Assembly: GCA_013397865.1 (NCBI GenBank)
Contig: VZTI01002652.1
Coordinates: 4,220,414-4,284,413, forward strand
Direction of reading: 5' to 3'
Source: Struthidea cinerea
Taxonomy: Eukaryota > Chordata > Aves > Passeriformes > Corcoracidae
Length of the DNA: 64,000 nucleotides
This document shows, one piece after another, positions 47,701 through 59,700 of the stretch. Below the pieces are notes generated by a model. It had not been told where the DNA came from. It was given only the letters and a program-made list of their open reading frames with translations, and did not search any database. The number at the start of each line of letters is the position of its first letter. Within the stretch, counting starts at the first letter, position 1. The position numbers and the translations under genes are program-made.

Positions 47701-50700
47701 TCCCTTATTTGAAAAGTGAAGGAAACTTCTGCAGGGCTGACAAAGGAATCTCTGCAGTCCAGTTAACCTTGGGCATCTCTGCTGAGTCTAGAGATATTAG
47801 CAGTGCAATGATGCATGTCATGTCCAGCCATGAAAGGTAAAAAGAGCTATGACAAACTTCTTCCAGAGGGATTTTAGTTTTCAGACACTTGCTTGAAATG
47901 GGGTTGAAAAGGGGAGAAGCCTTTCTGTTGTGTTACCAGTCTTGAGAGATGGATGCTCTCTAGCAGAGCAATTTTAAATTAGTGTTGCCTAAGCCTTGAA
48001 AGTTTTTAAAGTTTCTGAGAGTTTGGGGCAAGAAAGGGCTATTAAACCATCTATAAATTGCCTGTTTCAAATATGCTTCTGCTGAGATGCATAGATCTAT
48101 AGCTGAAGTAGGTCTAGTATTGCCTTGGATATACCAAGAAATGGTGAACCCAGAAGTCTCTGGTGTTTCTTTTTAGAATGCTTTCCTAGGATACCAATCA
48201 AAAGTGTAGGTTTTCCAAATGAGTCACGCCATGACAGCAAGCTACATGCAAGACAGCCCTACCAAATCCTGTGTAGAAATGTTGTGCGCAGTGTCTCAGT
48301 AAAGGGACTATTGCCAGAATTTTATCTGCTGAACATTCAGGTGCCCAGTTCTAAAAGTACTGAAAGAGGAACTTTGCTTCCTGCAACTGCCCTGCTGGTA
48401 TGTGTGTGGAGGCACAGGCAGCCTGCCAGCATCAGGCAACTCCCTTGTGATTTTGTTAGGGAAACCCCAGGTGATATGTTGCCTCTGCCTGGCAAACGTA
48501 ATATCTTGCTGATTCCTATTATTAGTACAGAGCTGACAGAGTTCTTAAAATTTCAGTGAGCCAGGAATAACAGCACTTACTTGGGGCTGGGGAGGTGAAC
48601 AGCACCACACTGGTGACTGGGGCCTTGCTTTCTGGTAAGGTGTATGGGATAACTGCAGTGGGGAGGAATTCAGGGTTGGAATATGGCTGATAGACTTCAC
48701 TTACCTTAGGGACAGTAGCAGCTGAAGGAGGAGCTCTGAGTGTGAATCTAAGGATCCTCAGCAGTTTCAGGTTTGATATCTTCTCTGGTAGGATACATTT
48801 TTAAAGGCCAATTTTCATACAGTAGGAAGCGTGGTCTATTCAATTACCAGAATTTTTTATGCATTTAAGCTAGGTTTTTCTCCCCTTCCCTTTCTGATTC
48901 CTTATGTTTACTTGCTGTCCTGAGGCTCAGTTTGTCGCTCGCCGTTCATTTCCGTGCATGGTTTGTAGTGCAGCTGAAGCAAGACTGCTGGAATGGTGCC
49001 TCAGAGAGCTTGAGCTGGGCTATCAGAAGTAATGGTGCTGGGAATGCTGCTGTTACCCTGCTCTCTCAGCACCTCTGCACTCATTTCATTTCTAAGCTCT
49101 TTGCTCACTGATCTGCTAAAGCCCGGTGGAAGATGGATTGTGAGTGCTCTTGTGTGTGTGTTACTGATCCTGTTTCTTCTGCCTAGTTCTGGTGCGGCTT
49201 GTTGTGGAGCTGAAGTCAGAGCAGTACTTATGCTGCATTTTGAGTGAAAGTCAAAAGGAGGTCAGTGAAGGTGAATTCTTTTCCCCTTCCTTCCAGTCTT
49301 TCAGAGATTGAGGAATGAGTGGCCCTGCAAGACTGGGATGTAGCATCTGCTGCAGTGGGATCACAGAATCATAGAATGGTTTGGGTTGGAAGGGACCTTA
49401 AAAATCATCTAGTTCCAACCCCCCTGGCGTGGACAAGACACCTTCCACTAGACCAGGTTGCTCAAAGCCCCATCCAACCTGACCTTGCAGAGCAAAGTTC
49501 CCCTGCTGTGATGTTGGCAGTGTTAGTGCCTACCATGGAGTTTTTATATTGTTCTCATGATGCCTTGCAGCCATATGGCTTCATGATCTCTTATAAAGCT
49601 GTGTGGTTTCCTCAGATACTTCTTTTCCTACTTTACTGTTTCAGTTATATGAGGAGCTTTCCCAGCCTGTGCCATAGGCTCTTACTCTCTTCATTCCTAA
49701 GTTTATGATGGTCCCATGGGGTACAAAAAATGGGAAGTAGCAAAAGTGGTGAGAAATTAATCTGGTTCATGTGTTCATGTGAGAGGTGGAGAGGAGAAAG
49801 AGGAAAAGGAACAACAAGCAAGCAGTTCCTTGAATTCATTTAAAGACATTTTGGAGACTTAGTGTGATATTTGGGGTTTCCCTGTGGTTATATCCTAAGT
49901 GATGAATAGGACGGATCTTTGGAAAAGGTCCTGTTCTGGAAAATTATGCATCACTGAGAACTTGGTGGTTTGGGTGCATTTCTGCCTTTGGACTGTGTCC
50001 TTATCAGTTAAACATTTTCCTTCTCTGTCTCCTCTATAGCTGTGCAAAGCAACTACCATGAGAAGCAGCCTGCCCACATTTGCTCTCTTGGGCAAGCTGG
50101 CAGATGCCATCCCAGGCTTTGCTGAGATCCTGGTGGTAAAGCACAGTGAGTAACATGTCCTGTCCCACTGAAGGGTATTCACATCCCTAATACACACGCA
50201 TGCGTGCACTCCCTGGTCCCCCAGACAAATTCATGAAGGTCACACACGAAGCCTGTCCAGAAGTCAGAGTGGCATTCAGGCCTCCTGGGATACAGGTCAG
50301 AACCTTCATAGCAGGCTTGTTATCATGCTTTTAGCCAGGCAAAAGCAGCCTCTGTGAACTGGGGTTGTGGGTCTGCCTCACAGGCAACATACCTTTAGTT
50401 TTTTCTTCCTTGATGCAGTGCTTGGGGGTCTGGTGAGCAAGCTGAACTGTTTGTGGAGGTGTTTATTACTGTACCTCTGCTCAGAGGGACGGATGGTGCT
50501 GAGCACATCACCTGATTGTGGCATTCATTAACCTGCATACACCAGTCTGCCCAGTGGGCTTTTGCAAGTTTTCAAGAGGAAGGTTGGTGCTTTTAAAATG
50601 TCAGTGAATGTTTGCTGTTCCTGTTCCTCATACTAGATAATTTAGTGGATCATCTGCTGATGGGCTTGATGTACCCAAATGAGGCTATAAAGGCTGCTGT

Positions 50701-53700
50701 CTGCTACTTGTATGGCAAGCTGTACTCCTCTCCTGTTGGCACAGAACGGCTCTCAGGACACTTTGAAGAAAGGCTATGTGGTGTCTTCCTGAATACCCTG
50801 GGATGTGCGCAGACAAAGGAGCTGCAGGTTAATTGTTTGGGTAAGGCATTGCTGAGAGAAACTACAAGGTGCAAGGGTAGGCTCAGAATGAGGAAGAAAT
50901 CCTTGGCTCGTTTAGATGCTCTAATGTGGGTCATTCCATAGAGGATCTTTATGCTTCTTGTCCAAAGCCATCAATCCTTTCTGTTACTCCGTAACAATCA
51001 AGCGACCCAGACCTGCTGCTGAGCACCCCCAAGCCCCCATGTTCCCTCATGCCTCACATTTGCCCAGTACTGACTAATCTTCAGTCTCTTCAGAGCTTGT
51101 GCTATGGCCTGATCATCCCTCAAAGTGTCTGAATGCAAATACTGTGCACGGGCAGGTGGGTTTTTTAGAGCAGTGAGATGGACTCTAAAAGATACAGTCT
51201 TCAGATGTGGGGCATCATGTTAATTAGATTATAGAGCTAATGTGGAAGTGGCACTTTCTTGCAGTTATGCTTCCAACTGCATGTTTAAGCTGTTGCTGGG
51301 GAGCACAATTTCAGCCTTTCTGACATCACTTGCTTGTAAACCAGCCAGGGAATTAATTTTTCTAGTAGGAGGCAAGCAGGAACTGGATTGCTCCTCAGCT
51401 CATCTACTCAGCTACTAGAAATGGATTATGATTCCTTTGCAAGTAGAATTCTGTAGCTCAGATGATACCCCTGTGAATCTATACGGATGTGTACCGATGA
51501 TTTTCATCACTACCTGTAGCAGTGATCTATACTGTTACACTGAGGGAGTTTTTTTGGAGTGTGAGTATCCTTTAGCTGAACACAGCTGTTTCTTTAAGAG
51601 CCTGTGAAAATAGAAGGGGAAGATAAATGCCTGCTCTCTAGGAAGTGTTCCAGGGAAAATGTCTTGTCGTTGGGGTCATGGACTGCTTGGAGAAGAATGC
51701 AGGTCAAGAGCTCTCCCAAGAAACAGTGTAAGGTGTGGTTGCTAACAGAAGATAATGCAAGTAGAGGGCTCCTGAGATGCACCCATGTACATATGTGACT
51801 CTGAGAACGAACAGAGAGCAGATCAGACCAGCAAAAAGCATCAGCAGCAAGGGGTTACAAGACATAGGGGTCATGGCAGTATCTGGGGACACAGTGAGAA
51901 GAAGCTCCCTAATCTGGAGGTGAGGACCTCCAGGAGAGGGGAGGATGTTGGCAACAAGTCTTAGTCTGTAAATACTCGTGTGTTAATATAATCCTCACTG
52001 TGCTCAGTATGGTGCTCATTCTTGCTCCCCCTTTTGCAGGTTTGCTGAAGGAGCTGCTGAAATCTGACCATTTTGTATCTACTCTTATGAATAATTCAAA
52101 AGCAGAGGAGGAGACTGAGAACCCTGACTTTTTAGAAGGGGAAAATCCACTGCCACTTGTTCTCAAAAAGGTGATTGCTGAAGTAGTAGTGAATTGTTGG
52201 TACACATGAATTGCTGGCCTGTCATGAACCTCTATCTAAGGCACTGTATATATAAAAAGAAGAGTGTTCTGTTGCCAAGACTAGCAATAGAGGCTGCAGT
52301 GAGAAATGGTGATACCTCTACTGATCACCTTGTTCATTCCTGCATCCTGGAATGGGGACAATCTTACTCCTGGCCTCAGCTGATTTTACTCACTCACACT
52401 TGAGGTCTGATACAGCACATGCAGCACCAGCATGACTAAGCCTGGGGGCGGAACTATTACTCATGATCTACTCTGTTGTGGTTCTCATCTTTTTTGAGTG
52501 TCTTTGGTTCAGTGTTTTATCTTACCTTAGGAAGTTTAGTCTGTGAAATACATGCCAAAAGAGAGATCTTAATTTATGTTTTAAATTTTAAAAAGTAGAA
52601 CAAACTGTTTCCTACTCATAGCTGCATAGCTGACTTCCTTTCTCCTTTTGACTTTTGTTTCCCAACAGCTCTTGTTGACCAGAGATGAGATGTTACAGGC
52701 AGCGAGTTCTCACTGTATGGCTGCAGTGCTGGTTCACTCTCCTAGCAGATATGCTCCTGCTTTTATTCATGCAGATGTCCCAGGTGAACAAATGCAGTAG
52801 CATCTTATTGTTCATTTCCCAGTATCAAAGCCGCCTCTGGCTGTTTGGTTTAGGAATCGGGCTGGCTCCATGAGATCCACTGGTGGCATAATGGGTGTGG
52901 TGGCCATTTTATGCCATGTGATTTTAGGAGTAGAAGGGGAGACTACGTTTTCAACTGAAAGTGTAGAAGCAGCTATCACCAGGCAGAATGGAGTTTCCAC
53001 AAAGTGAATTTGGCTAAGTCCTTGCGGTCAAGGTCCTTCTTGCAGGACCTTAGATACAAGCCTGAGCAAACTGGGGTTCCATCTCATTCCACTAAATACT
53101 GTAAATTTGCTGAGATTTTGGTTTAAGATTTAGCTTTAGAATGCAGCTGTGGGAGATGGTTTATTAATTCTCTGTAATCCCTAAAGACAGAAAAACTTTC
53201 ATTATACAAATTCTTTGGGAGATGTAAAAGTCATGAGGAAAAAAAGATCACTGCATCTGTGGTAAAGCTTGCTTTGTGGCTTTTCATTTGTGCCAAAGGC
53301 TAGACCCACAATTCAGCTCCTTCCTACTGAGTTTGTTCTGGGAAGATGCCTGCCCGTGGGTCTCTGCTCTCCAGTCACCTTATTTTAAAGACTAGCATAC
53401 CCCTGAGCATCTACTCCATTCTCCATTCCTACCATTTCATAGTACAGCCGTTCTCCCTGTAACTGTTGCTATGCTTCCTCATTTCCTCCTCCTTCCTCTG
53501 CTCTGTTCTAGGAGCAGCTGTGCCATGCTGTGAGCAGCCTGGCTCTTACCAGGGTGACCTTATTTGTGTGTGTGTGTTTGCAGAGTTCCTCTTTGAGTGT
53601 CTCTTGTGTAAAAGTGAAATCCTCATCTGGTCTGTGTACTGCTGCCTGCTCCTCCTGACTGAAGAGCGCCTTTTCTTCTCCAAGTGTCACACCGTCTATG

Positions 53701-56700
53701 GTGAGTCATCAGCCTTTCTGACAGGGTGACTGCGGTAATACTTGTGCCTCCAGCTGAATTCCAGCACTTTACACACAATCACAATTTCCAGTCAGGATGG
53801 ATAAAGGACTGAAAATGAGTACCTATCAGACATGTTTGTGATGTCCAACATAGCTTAAATTTACAGTGTCGTTGTCCTAATGAGTTTCTGATGAGCATTA
53901 ATTCATTGTAATAACCAGTTATCATGATTGACACTCCCTGAGTTACTATTAAGTATTTCTGTGGACATGCCAAGAGTAGATTTAGAAAGAATGGTTAAAT
54001 TCCTTCTGTTCTTTGGGACTTATCTCCAGCAGTGGAGGTTGAGGCATATTATCAGGGAGCTGAGTGAACACTCAGCAGTTTTGGACAGTTGTTTCTGTCA
54101 GTGGCACAGAAGAATAATTGTTCAAATCTTCATTTTTTAAAAAAATTAATTTTGCTTCCCTCCTGGAATCTGGAATGTTAAAAGTATCTCTGTGACTTCT
54201 CTTGAACATGTACAGGCATTGAATCTCTGGTGAGAAGTCTCCAAGGTGTCCTGCTGCTGAACAATGTGGAGTTGCACAAACAAGGGCTCCTGCTCTTCAC
54301 TGAAATACTGAAACGGTAAGGGTGTACCCTGTCAGGCTTGTACAGGCAGAGTTTGGTACCCCAAAATGGAGACTGTGGGCCTTTAGCTTTTTCTCCCAAG
54401 ACCAGATATCTACACACCTTTAGAGCTTTTGTGTTTAAAAGATGATGCTGAACAATCACATCTGCTTTATTCTTGCAAAGAAGGGCCTGATGGTTGTTTC
54501 TGAACCTCCCAGCTTGTCCTGTCTGTGTCTGCATCCACCACTATATCTTCCTCTTCCTGCTTCCTTGCCAGTCTGGGAGGTGAAATCTCTTTTCCGCTAT
54601 AGACAGAGCACAAGAGAAGGCCAGGAAGGTCCAGGCGTACGTGAGCAGGCCAGCTCCTGCTAAGTGTGCCTCTATGACGAAACAAGGCATGCAAATTCCA
54701 TGGCCTCTGGTCTTCTATCATCATCTGAGCTAAATTCAAACTGCAAAACCAAATTCTAGGCTGAAATATTAATGTCTTCTGTCACTTTTTTCCTCTTGTT
54801 TTCTGCTAAGAAATAATATACACTGGCTTGTTTTTCTTCTGTGCTTCCTGTTCTTGCCTCTATGATCTTGTTCCTATCCTGTCATGCTACTGACAGAGTC
54901 TTGTTTTTGCCACTTAGATCCCCCAAGAGAGCCCTTGAGCAGAATTTTGGAAATGTCATAGTCAATTTTGTAGCAAGTGGCAGGGTAAAAAGGAGGAGAA
55001 AAAGCAACAGTGCTAGAACAGTGTGGTGATGCCAGTGTGGCATCTGTCAAAAAGAGAAACCAGGATGTGGGAAACACTAATTACAGCATTTGTGCTTGTA
55101 AAACAAAGAGAACACTCTGTGCAGTTACACTCATTTTCTCGCACACCCATTCTGTTTCTCTGAGCTTTGCCTTAGAAATCATGTTTTATTTAAAATTCTT
55201 TCATAGTGGGGAAAGGGATCTCGTGCTGGAACCTCTCCTCTTGGTTTTAGCTTGCAGCTGGATTCTATTTGTAAGTGAGCCACACATTCTGGTGAGGTCC
55301 ACACAGGATGTACTGCTCCCCTTGGCAGTATGTCAGGAACGTTGGGTAGCTCTCCCTGGAGTGACCCTTGTCTCTCCCAGTGTAATCAAAGTGGCAGGCG
55401 CAGGTTGGGGCCCAAAGATGAGAGGTTGCAGGAAGCTGCAAGAGTGCTGCCCTTCACACTTTCCCCCAGGCCCTGAAGACATCACAGTGCACCATATTGA
55501 AAGTGGGTTTGTGCTCCTGAATGAGTCAGCAATACTCCTCCATCCCTTCCTCCCTGCATGAGTCAGTGAAGACTTTTTTCTTCCTGATGTGTTTTACTTT
55601 GGAAGGTCAGTGATTAAAGAAAGGAAATACAGAGGATTAATAGAATTACCTAGTGTAAGTAGAAACAACTTGGAAGTTCAGTGCATCACTTGTGGCTTGG
55701 CTCCTGATGCCTGAGTTCCACAAGTCCTTTTCCTTGCCATGCCCACCTCACAGCTTTTTCTCACAGCAGAATGTGAGGTGGCTGCGAAGCTGGGTTCCAT
55801 CCCACTGAGTGACTAAAAAGAGTGGTTCTTCCTCTGTTCCCTTTTTGCCATGTAACTGGGCTACTAGTGTAATTTCTACTGAAGTTCACTTTGCTTTCCC
55901 ATTTGTGCATGCGAGCATGTGCTCCTCGCTTGCTTTAATCAGGCACGACTGTGAAAATTGAATAACAGGGAATACTTTTGGCTCCCAAATCTGGCTCTTG
56001 TCATGCTGTGCTGCTTTTCTTGCTTCACTTTGGAGAGACCCTCTGGCAGGCTGTTAGTGCCTCTTGTCTGCAGGTAGCTGCCTGTCTTCCGTTTGCCCTC
56101 CCAACTGTGCCTGACTTGCCGGGAGCCGAATGAGCACAGTCTGCCATATACACAGCTCTGTCCAATAATGGGATTAATGGCCTGTCGTCCCTCCATGCTC
56201 TCGTGCTGAATGCTCAAAGGTGTTGGGCCACAGATGACCAAAATGCTCACTATCGAGAAGGATTGTCAAAGCAGTTGGATTATGTTTATCTTCCTGATTA
56301 CTTTTCAAGTTCGTGAAGGTTCCTGTCCTGGGATCATCTGGCATTAGAAGTGCCCTAGGACTGTGAGGGAAGCTATTCTCATGTCATTATCTGTATTCTA
56401 GGATGGTGACGTTTGTATACTTAAATATGTAAGTTGCTAGATGGACTCACAAATACCAGAGCAGATGGCCTGAACATAAAGTCCTAGGCACAGAGATCAC
56501 TATATTTTGCAAAGCTTCTTTTCTTGTGCTTTTCATGTCGGTGTTCACTGGAGCAGTCACGCAGTTACCCAGGCTGTGGGTGTTTTATCATGGTAGTGCT
56601 TCAGACTGGCTGACGTTCCCTCTTTGTGGCAAACCCTCTGCCTGCTCAAGTCTGAGAGTACCTTCTTGAGAGCAGCTGGCTCTCAATACTGAAAAACACG

Positions 56701-59700
56701 GCTGCAATCACATGCTCATCTGATCTCTCATGTCCATTTGCTGAAATGAGGGAAGGCACTACAGTTACCTAACTCTGACAACATTCTCCTTGCTTACTTT
56801 GTTGTCTCTTCGCAGGCAACCATTGGAAATCAAATTATTCACAAACCGAGGTGTATGTATAGAAGCCATTGATGTTTTGATGGAGACAGTGAACTGCCCA
56901 ATGCTGGAGGTGGCGGTGGAGGCTGTGAAAGCTGTGACAGCTTTCCTGAGGTAGGCAGGAATGTATTTGCAGGCTTTTCTTCAGATAGATCTGTTGATAC
57001 CATCTTGGGCTTTGCAGTTCCCCTGTGGCTATGTGGGTGAACGTGCTCTGCAGTGGGACTTGTGGCTGAGGCAGGCGTGGGTACAGCAGAGCCAGCTTCC
57101 CACCCACCTCAGGAAAGCTGCCAGAGCAATGAAGCTGTGGCAGGCAGCAAGTCATTGCAGCAAGGACCTAGTGTTCCAGGCAGGCTTGTACAGCACCTGC
57201 TATGGCTTTATCACTCTGTGCCCCATCCAGATTGATAGAGTAATAAGCATAAGACTCTGGACAGTCATATGCTTCCTGACTGTAGTGGGAGCAGACAGAG
57301 CACAGAGGGTGTGCTTGGGCTCATGTGTGGGTGAAGGCACTATTCAGATATTGTGACCTTACTATGCTCTGCTGGAGAGAAGTGGCAATGGCATATTTCC
57401 ATGAGAAGAGCAGTTACTTCTGATGGTGTTGCCTTCCTAGTGGAATGTCCCCAGCAGGGACTGTGCATCTTGTCTTTCTCTTCACTTGTTAAGGAAGGAC
57501 CATCTGAGCTCCCATCCAGTCCCATATGAAGAGCTGCAGAAGCTTCTGGAGGCAGTGCTGAAGCGATGTGCTGACCTTTTCCCACCACAGAGTAGTAAGA
57601 GGCCTGCAGTAAGTCAAAAGTTGTTGCTTGGCTGGTAGGACCGAGCAGGATGGGGATGATCTTCCTAGGACACTATGTGGATGTTTTATATATGTTCCAT
57701 CCCTTACTTACATCCCCCATGGCTATTTAGTTCTCTGCTATTTCTTTTGATCCTCTTGCCTTGAAATGGTACCAGACTTTGAAGTAGATGAAGATGGATG
57801 CTGGTGAATGTTATCTTTCTAAATCAACGAAGTTCTGTGGGGCACCACTTGAGCATGCTGCTCTCTTTATGTGTCCAGTACTCCAAAATCATTTGAACTT
57901 CCCCTTCTTCAGGCCCCCACCTTGTAGGCTGCATTGGTCAATCTATTTTTTCAGCAATGAACATTTCTTGTTCTGCATTCAGATCAAGAGTGTCATTATA
58001 TATGCACTGTGATCCCTCAGCAAGGGAGTTGTTAGCCACTATTTGACCTATAAATCCTTTCCTGTTCCTGGAATCCATAGTTAGTGTGATGTGCTGCTGG
58101 GATCTCTGCACTTCTGAGAAGAGCCCCAGGTACAGATGGCTAGTGAAAAGACAAGGGCCGAACCTTCTTGCTGTAGGCTTAGAGCCATATAGGTTTAGAT
58201 CGCATGCCTGTAGTGACAAGAGCACCTCAATGCTCAAAGGAGTAGCAGAACTCCAAATTCTTGATGGACTATCTTTAGACCCAAGTTCAGTGGTACCAGA
58301 TATTGGCCTTCTCTGCCTGAAGAAGGCAGAAGTGCTTTCTGTCCCGTAGGCAGGTGTTGGCCAGTCTGTTTGCACACACACAGAGTTAGGTGTCCATTTC
58401 CAGAATTAGGAGCTTCACAGGAAGAAACTTAGACAGATAGTGAGGCTATCCAGGCTGTGTTTAAAGGGAGGAAAGGGGAAATGGTTATACCTCTGCCAAG
58501 GTATCTCAGCATGAAATGGGGAAGGAGTTGTGAACTGGCAGGCACCAGTATGTAGATGTGCCCTCCTCTGGTATTATGGAGAAGACCACCACAACAGGTT
58601 AAGGCTTAAAGGCAGATTTTGAGTTCCAAGTTGTTCCCAGTTTGGGCAAATGATTAACTCTGACGCTTCAGTTGGCTTCAGGCTTAACTCAGTGGGATGC
58701 TGTGTGGGAACAAGAACTAGTACATAGATAGTTGCTTAAAACTCTGAGCCAAAGTAGAAGAACTTCCAAGATTTCATTGCTAAGCAAGGAGAACTATTCT
58801 GTGTTGTCTGTAGGGTATTTGGAAGAAAGAAAATTTTTAAAAATACAAAGTTTTCTCAGAAGGGTTTGAAGCTCTGTTAGCAGAAATGCTTAAAACTCAG
58901 ATTAGATCAAATCATGGTAATACAGACTGTAAAGACAGGGCAGTGCAGAATTAGTAGCTCTGTAATTCTGTCCTCCCTAGGAAGAGCACACAAGCTCTTT
59001 AACTCTCCCCTCTCTGGGGAAAGCACAGTAGTAAAAAAATGGTTGTGTGAAAGAAGTGAGTGAAGTGAAATATGTTGTTCCTCCTGCTGCTGGTGTCAGA
59101 GGAGAAAGCTATTTTTTTCTGAAAGTAAGCATAAGATTTTAAAGAATTCTTTCCTTTAACAGGGCGATCTCCTATTCTCAGTGTCTCAGAGTCACCCAGC
59201 AAACAGAAATCTTGGTAGAGTTCCTCAGAGACAGGGTCAGTTCTTGCTCAGTACCCTGGAAAGTTTCAGAAATGCTTGCAGGTGAGGATAAGTCAGGAGG
59301 GTGGGTGGGNNNNNNNNNNNNNNNNNNNNNNNNNNNNNNGGGCTGGTGTGTGTCCGTGTTTGTCCATTCTTCTGTCCTTGCGACTATGTTCCTCCACCCA
59401 GCCCCACCACAGACTTGTCAGTGAAACAGCAGAGTGAGGGGTATGTATTAATAGTGAACATTTTGTGACACCCGGATGTGTCTCCCATGAAATTTGCCTG
59501 GGACCTATCAGTTTATTTCATGTCTTTGGGCTCTGAGGGACTGCTTGAAAATTCACCAAAACTGCTGATGATGTAAGAACTATTGGAAGGGAGGTGTGAA
59601 ACCAGATTCCTGTGCTATGTGGTTTCACTGCCAGAGGGGATTAACCATTTAACAAACATGTATCTGCTCCACATGCTGGCCTTGGATTTGCTCGTGTCTG

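Noticed and set aside
48125..48559. 144-codon plus-strand frame in a MEI1 intron
   Set aside because: It does not fit the phase of the neighbouring MEI1 exons and has no family resemblance.
55010..55561. 183-codon plus-strand frame in a MEI1 intron
   Set aside because: The flanking exons 54216-54315 and 56816-56950 join in frame without it; treated as chance.
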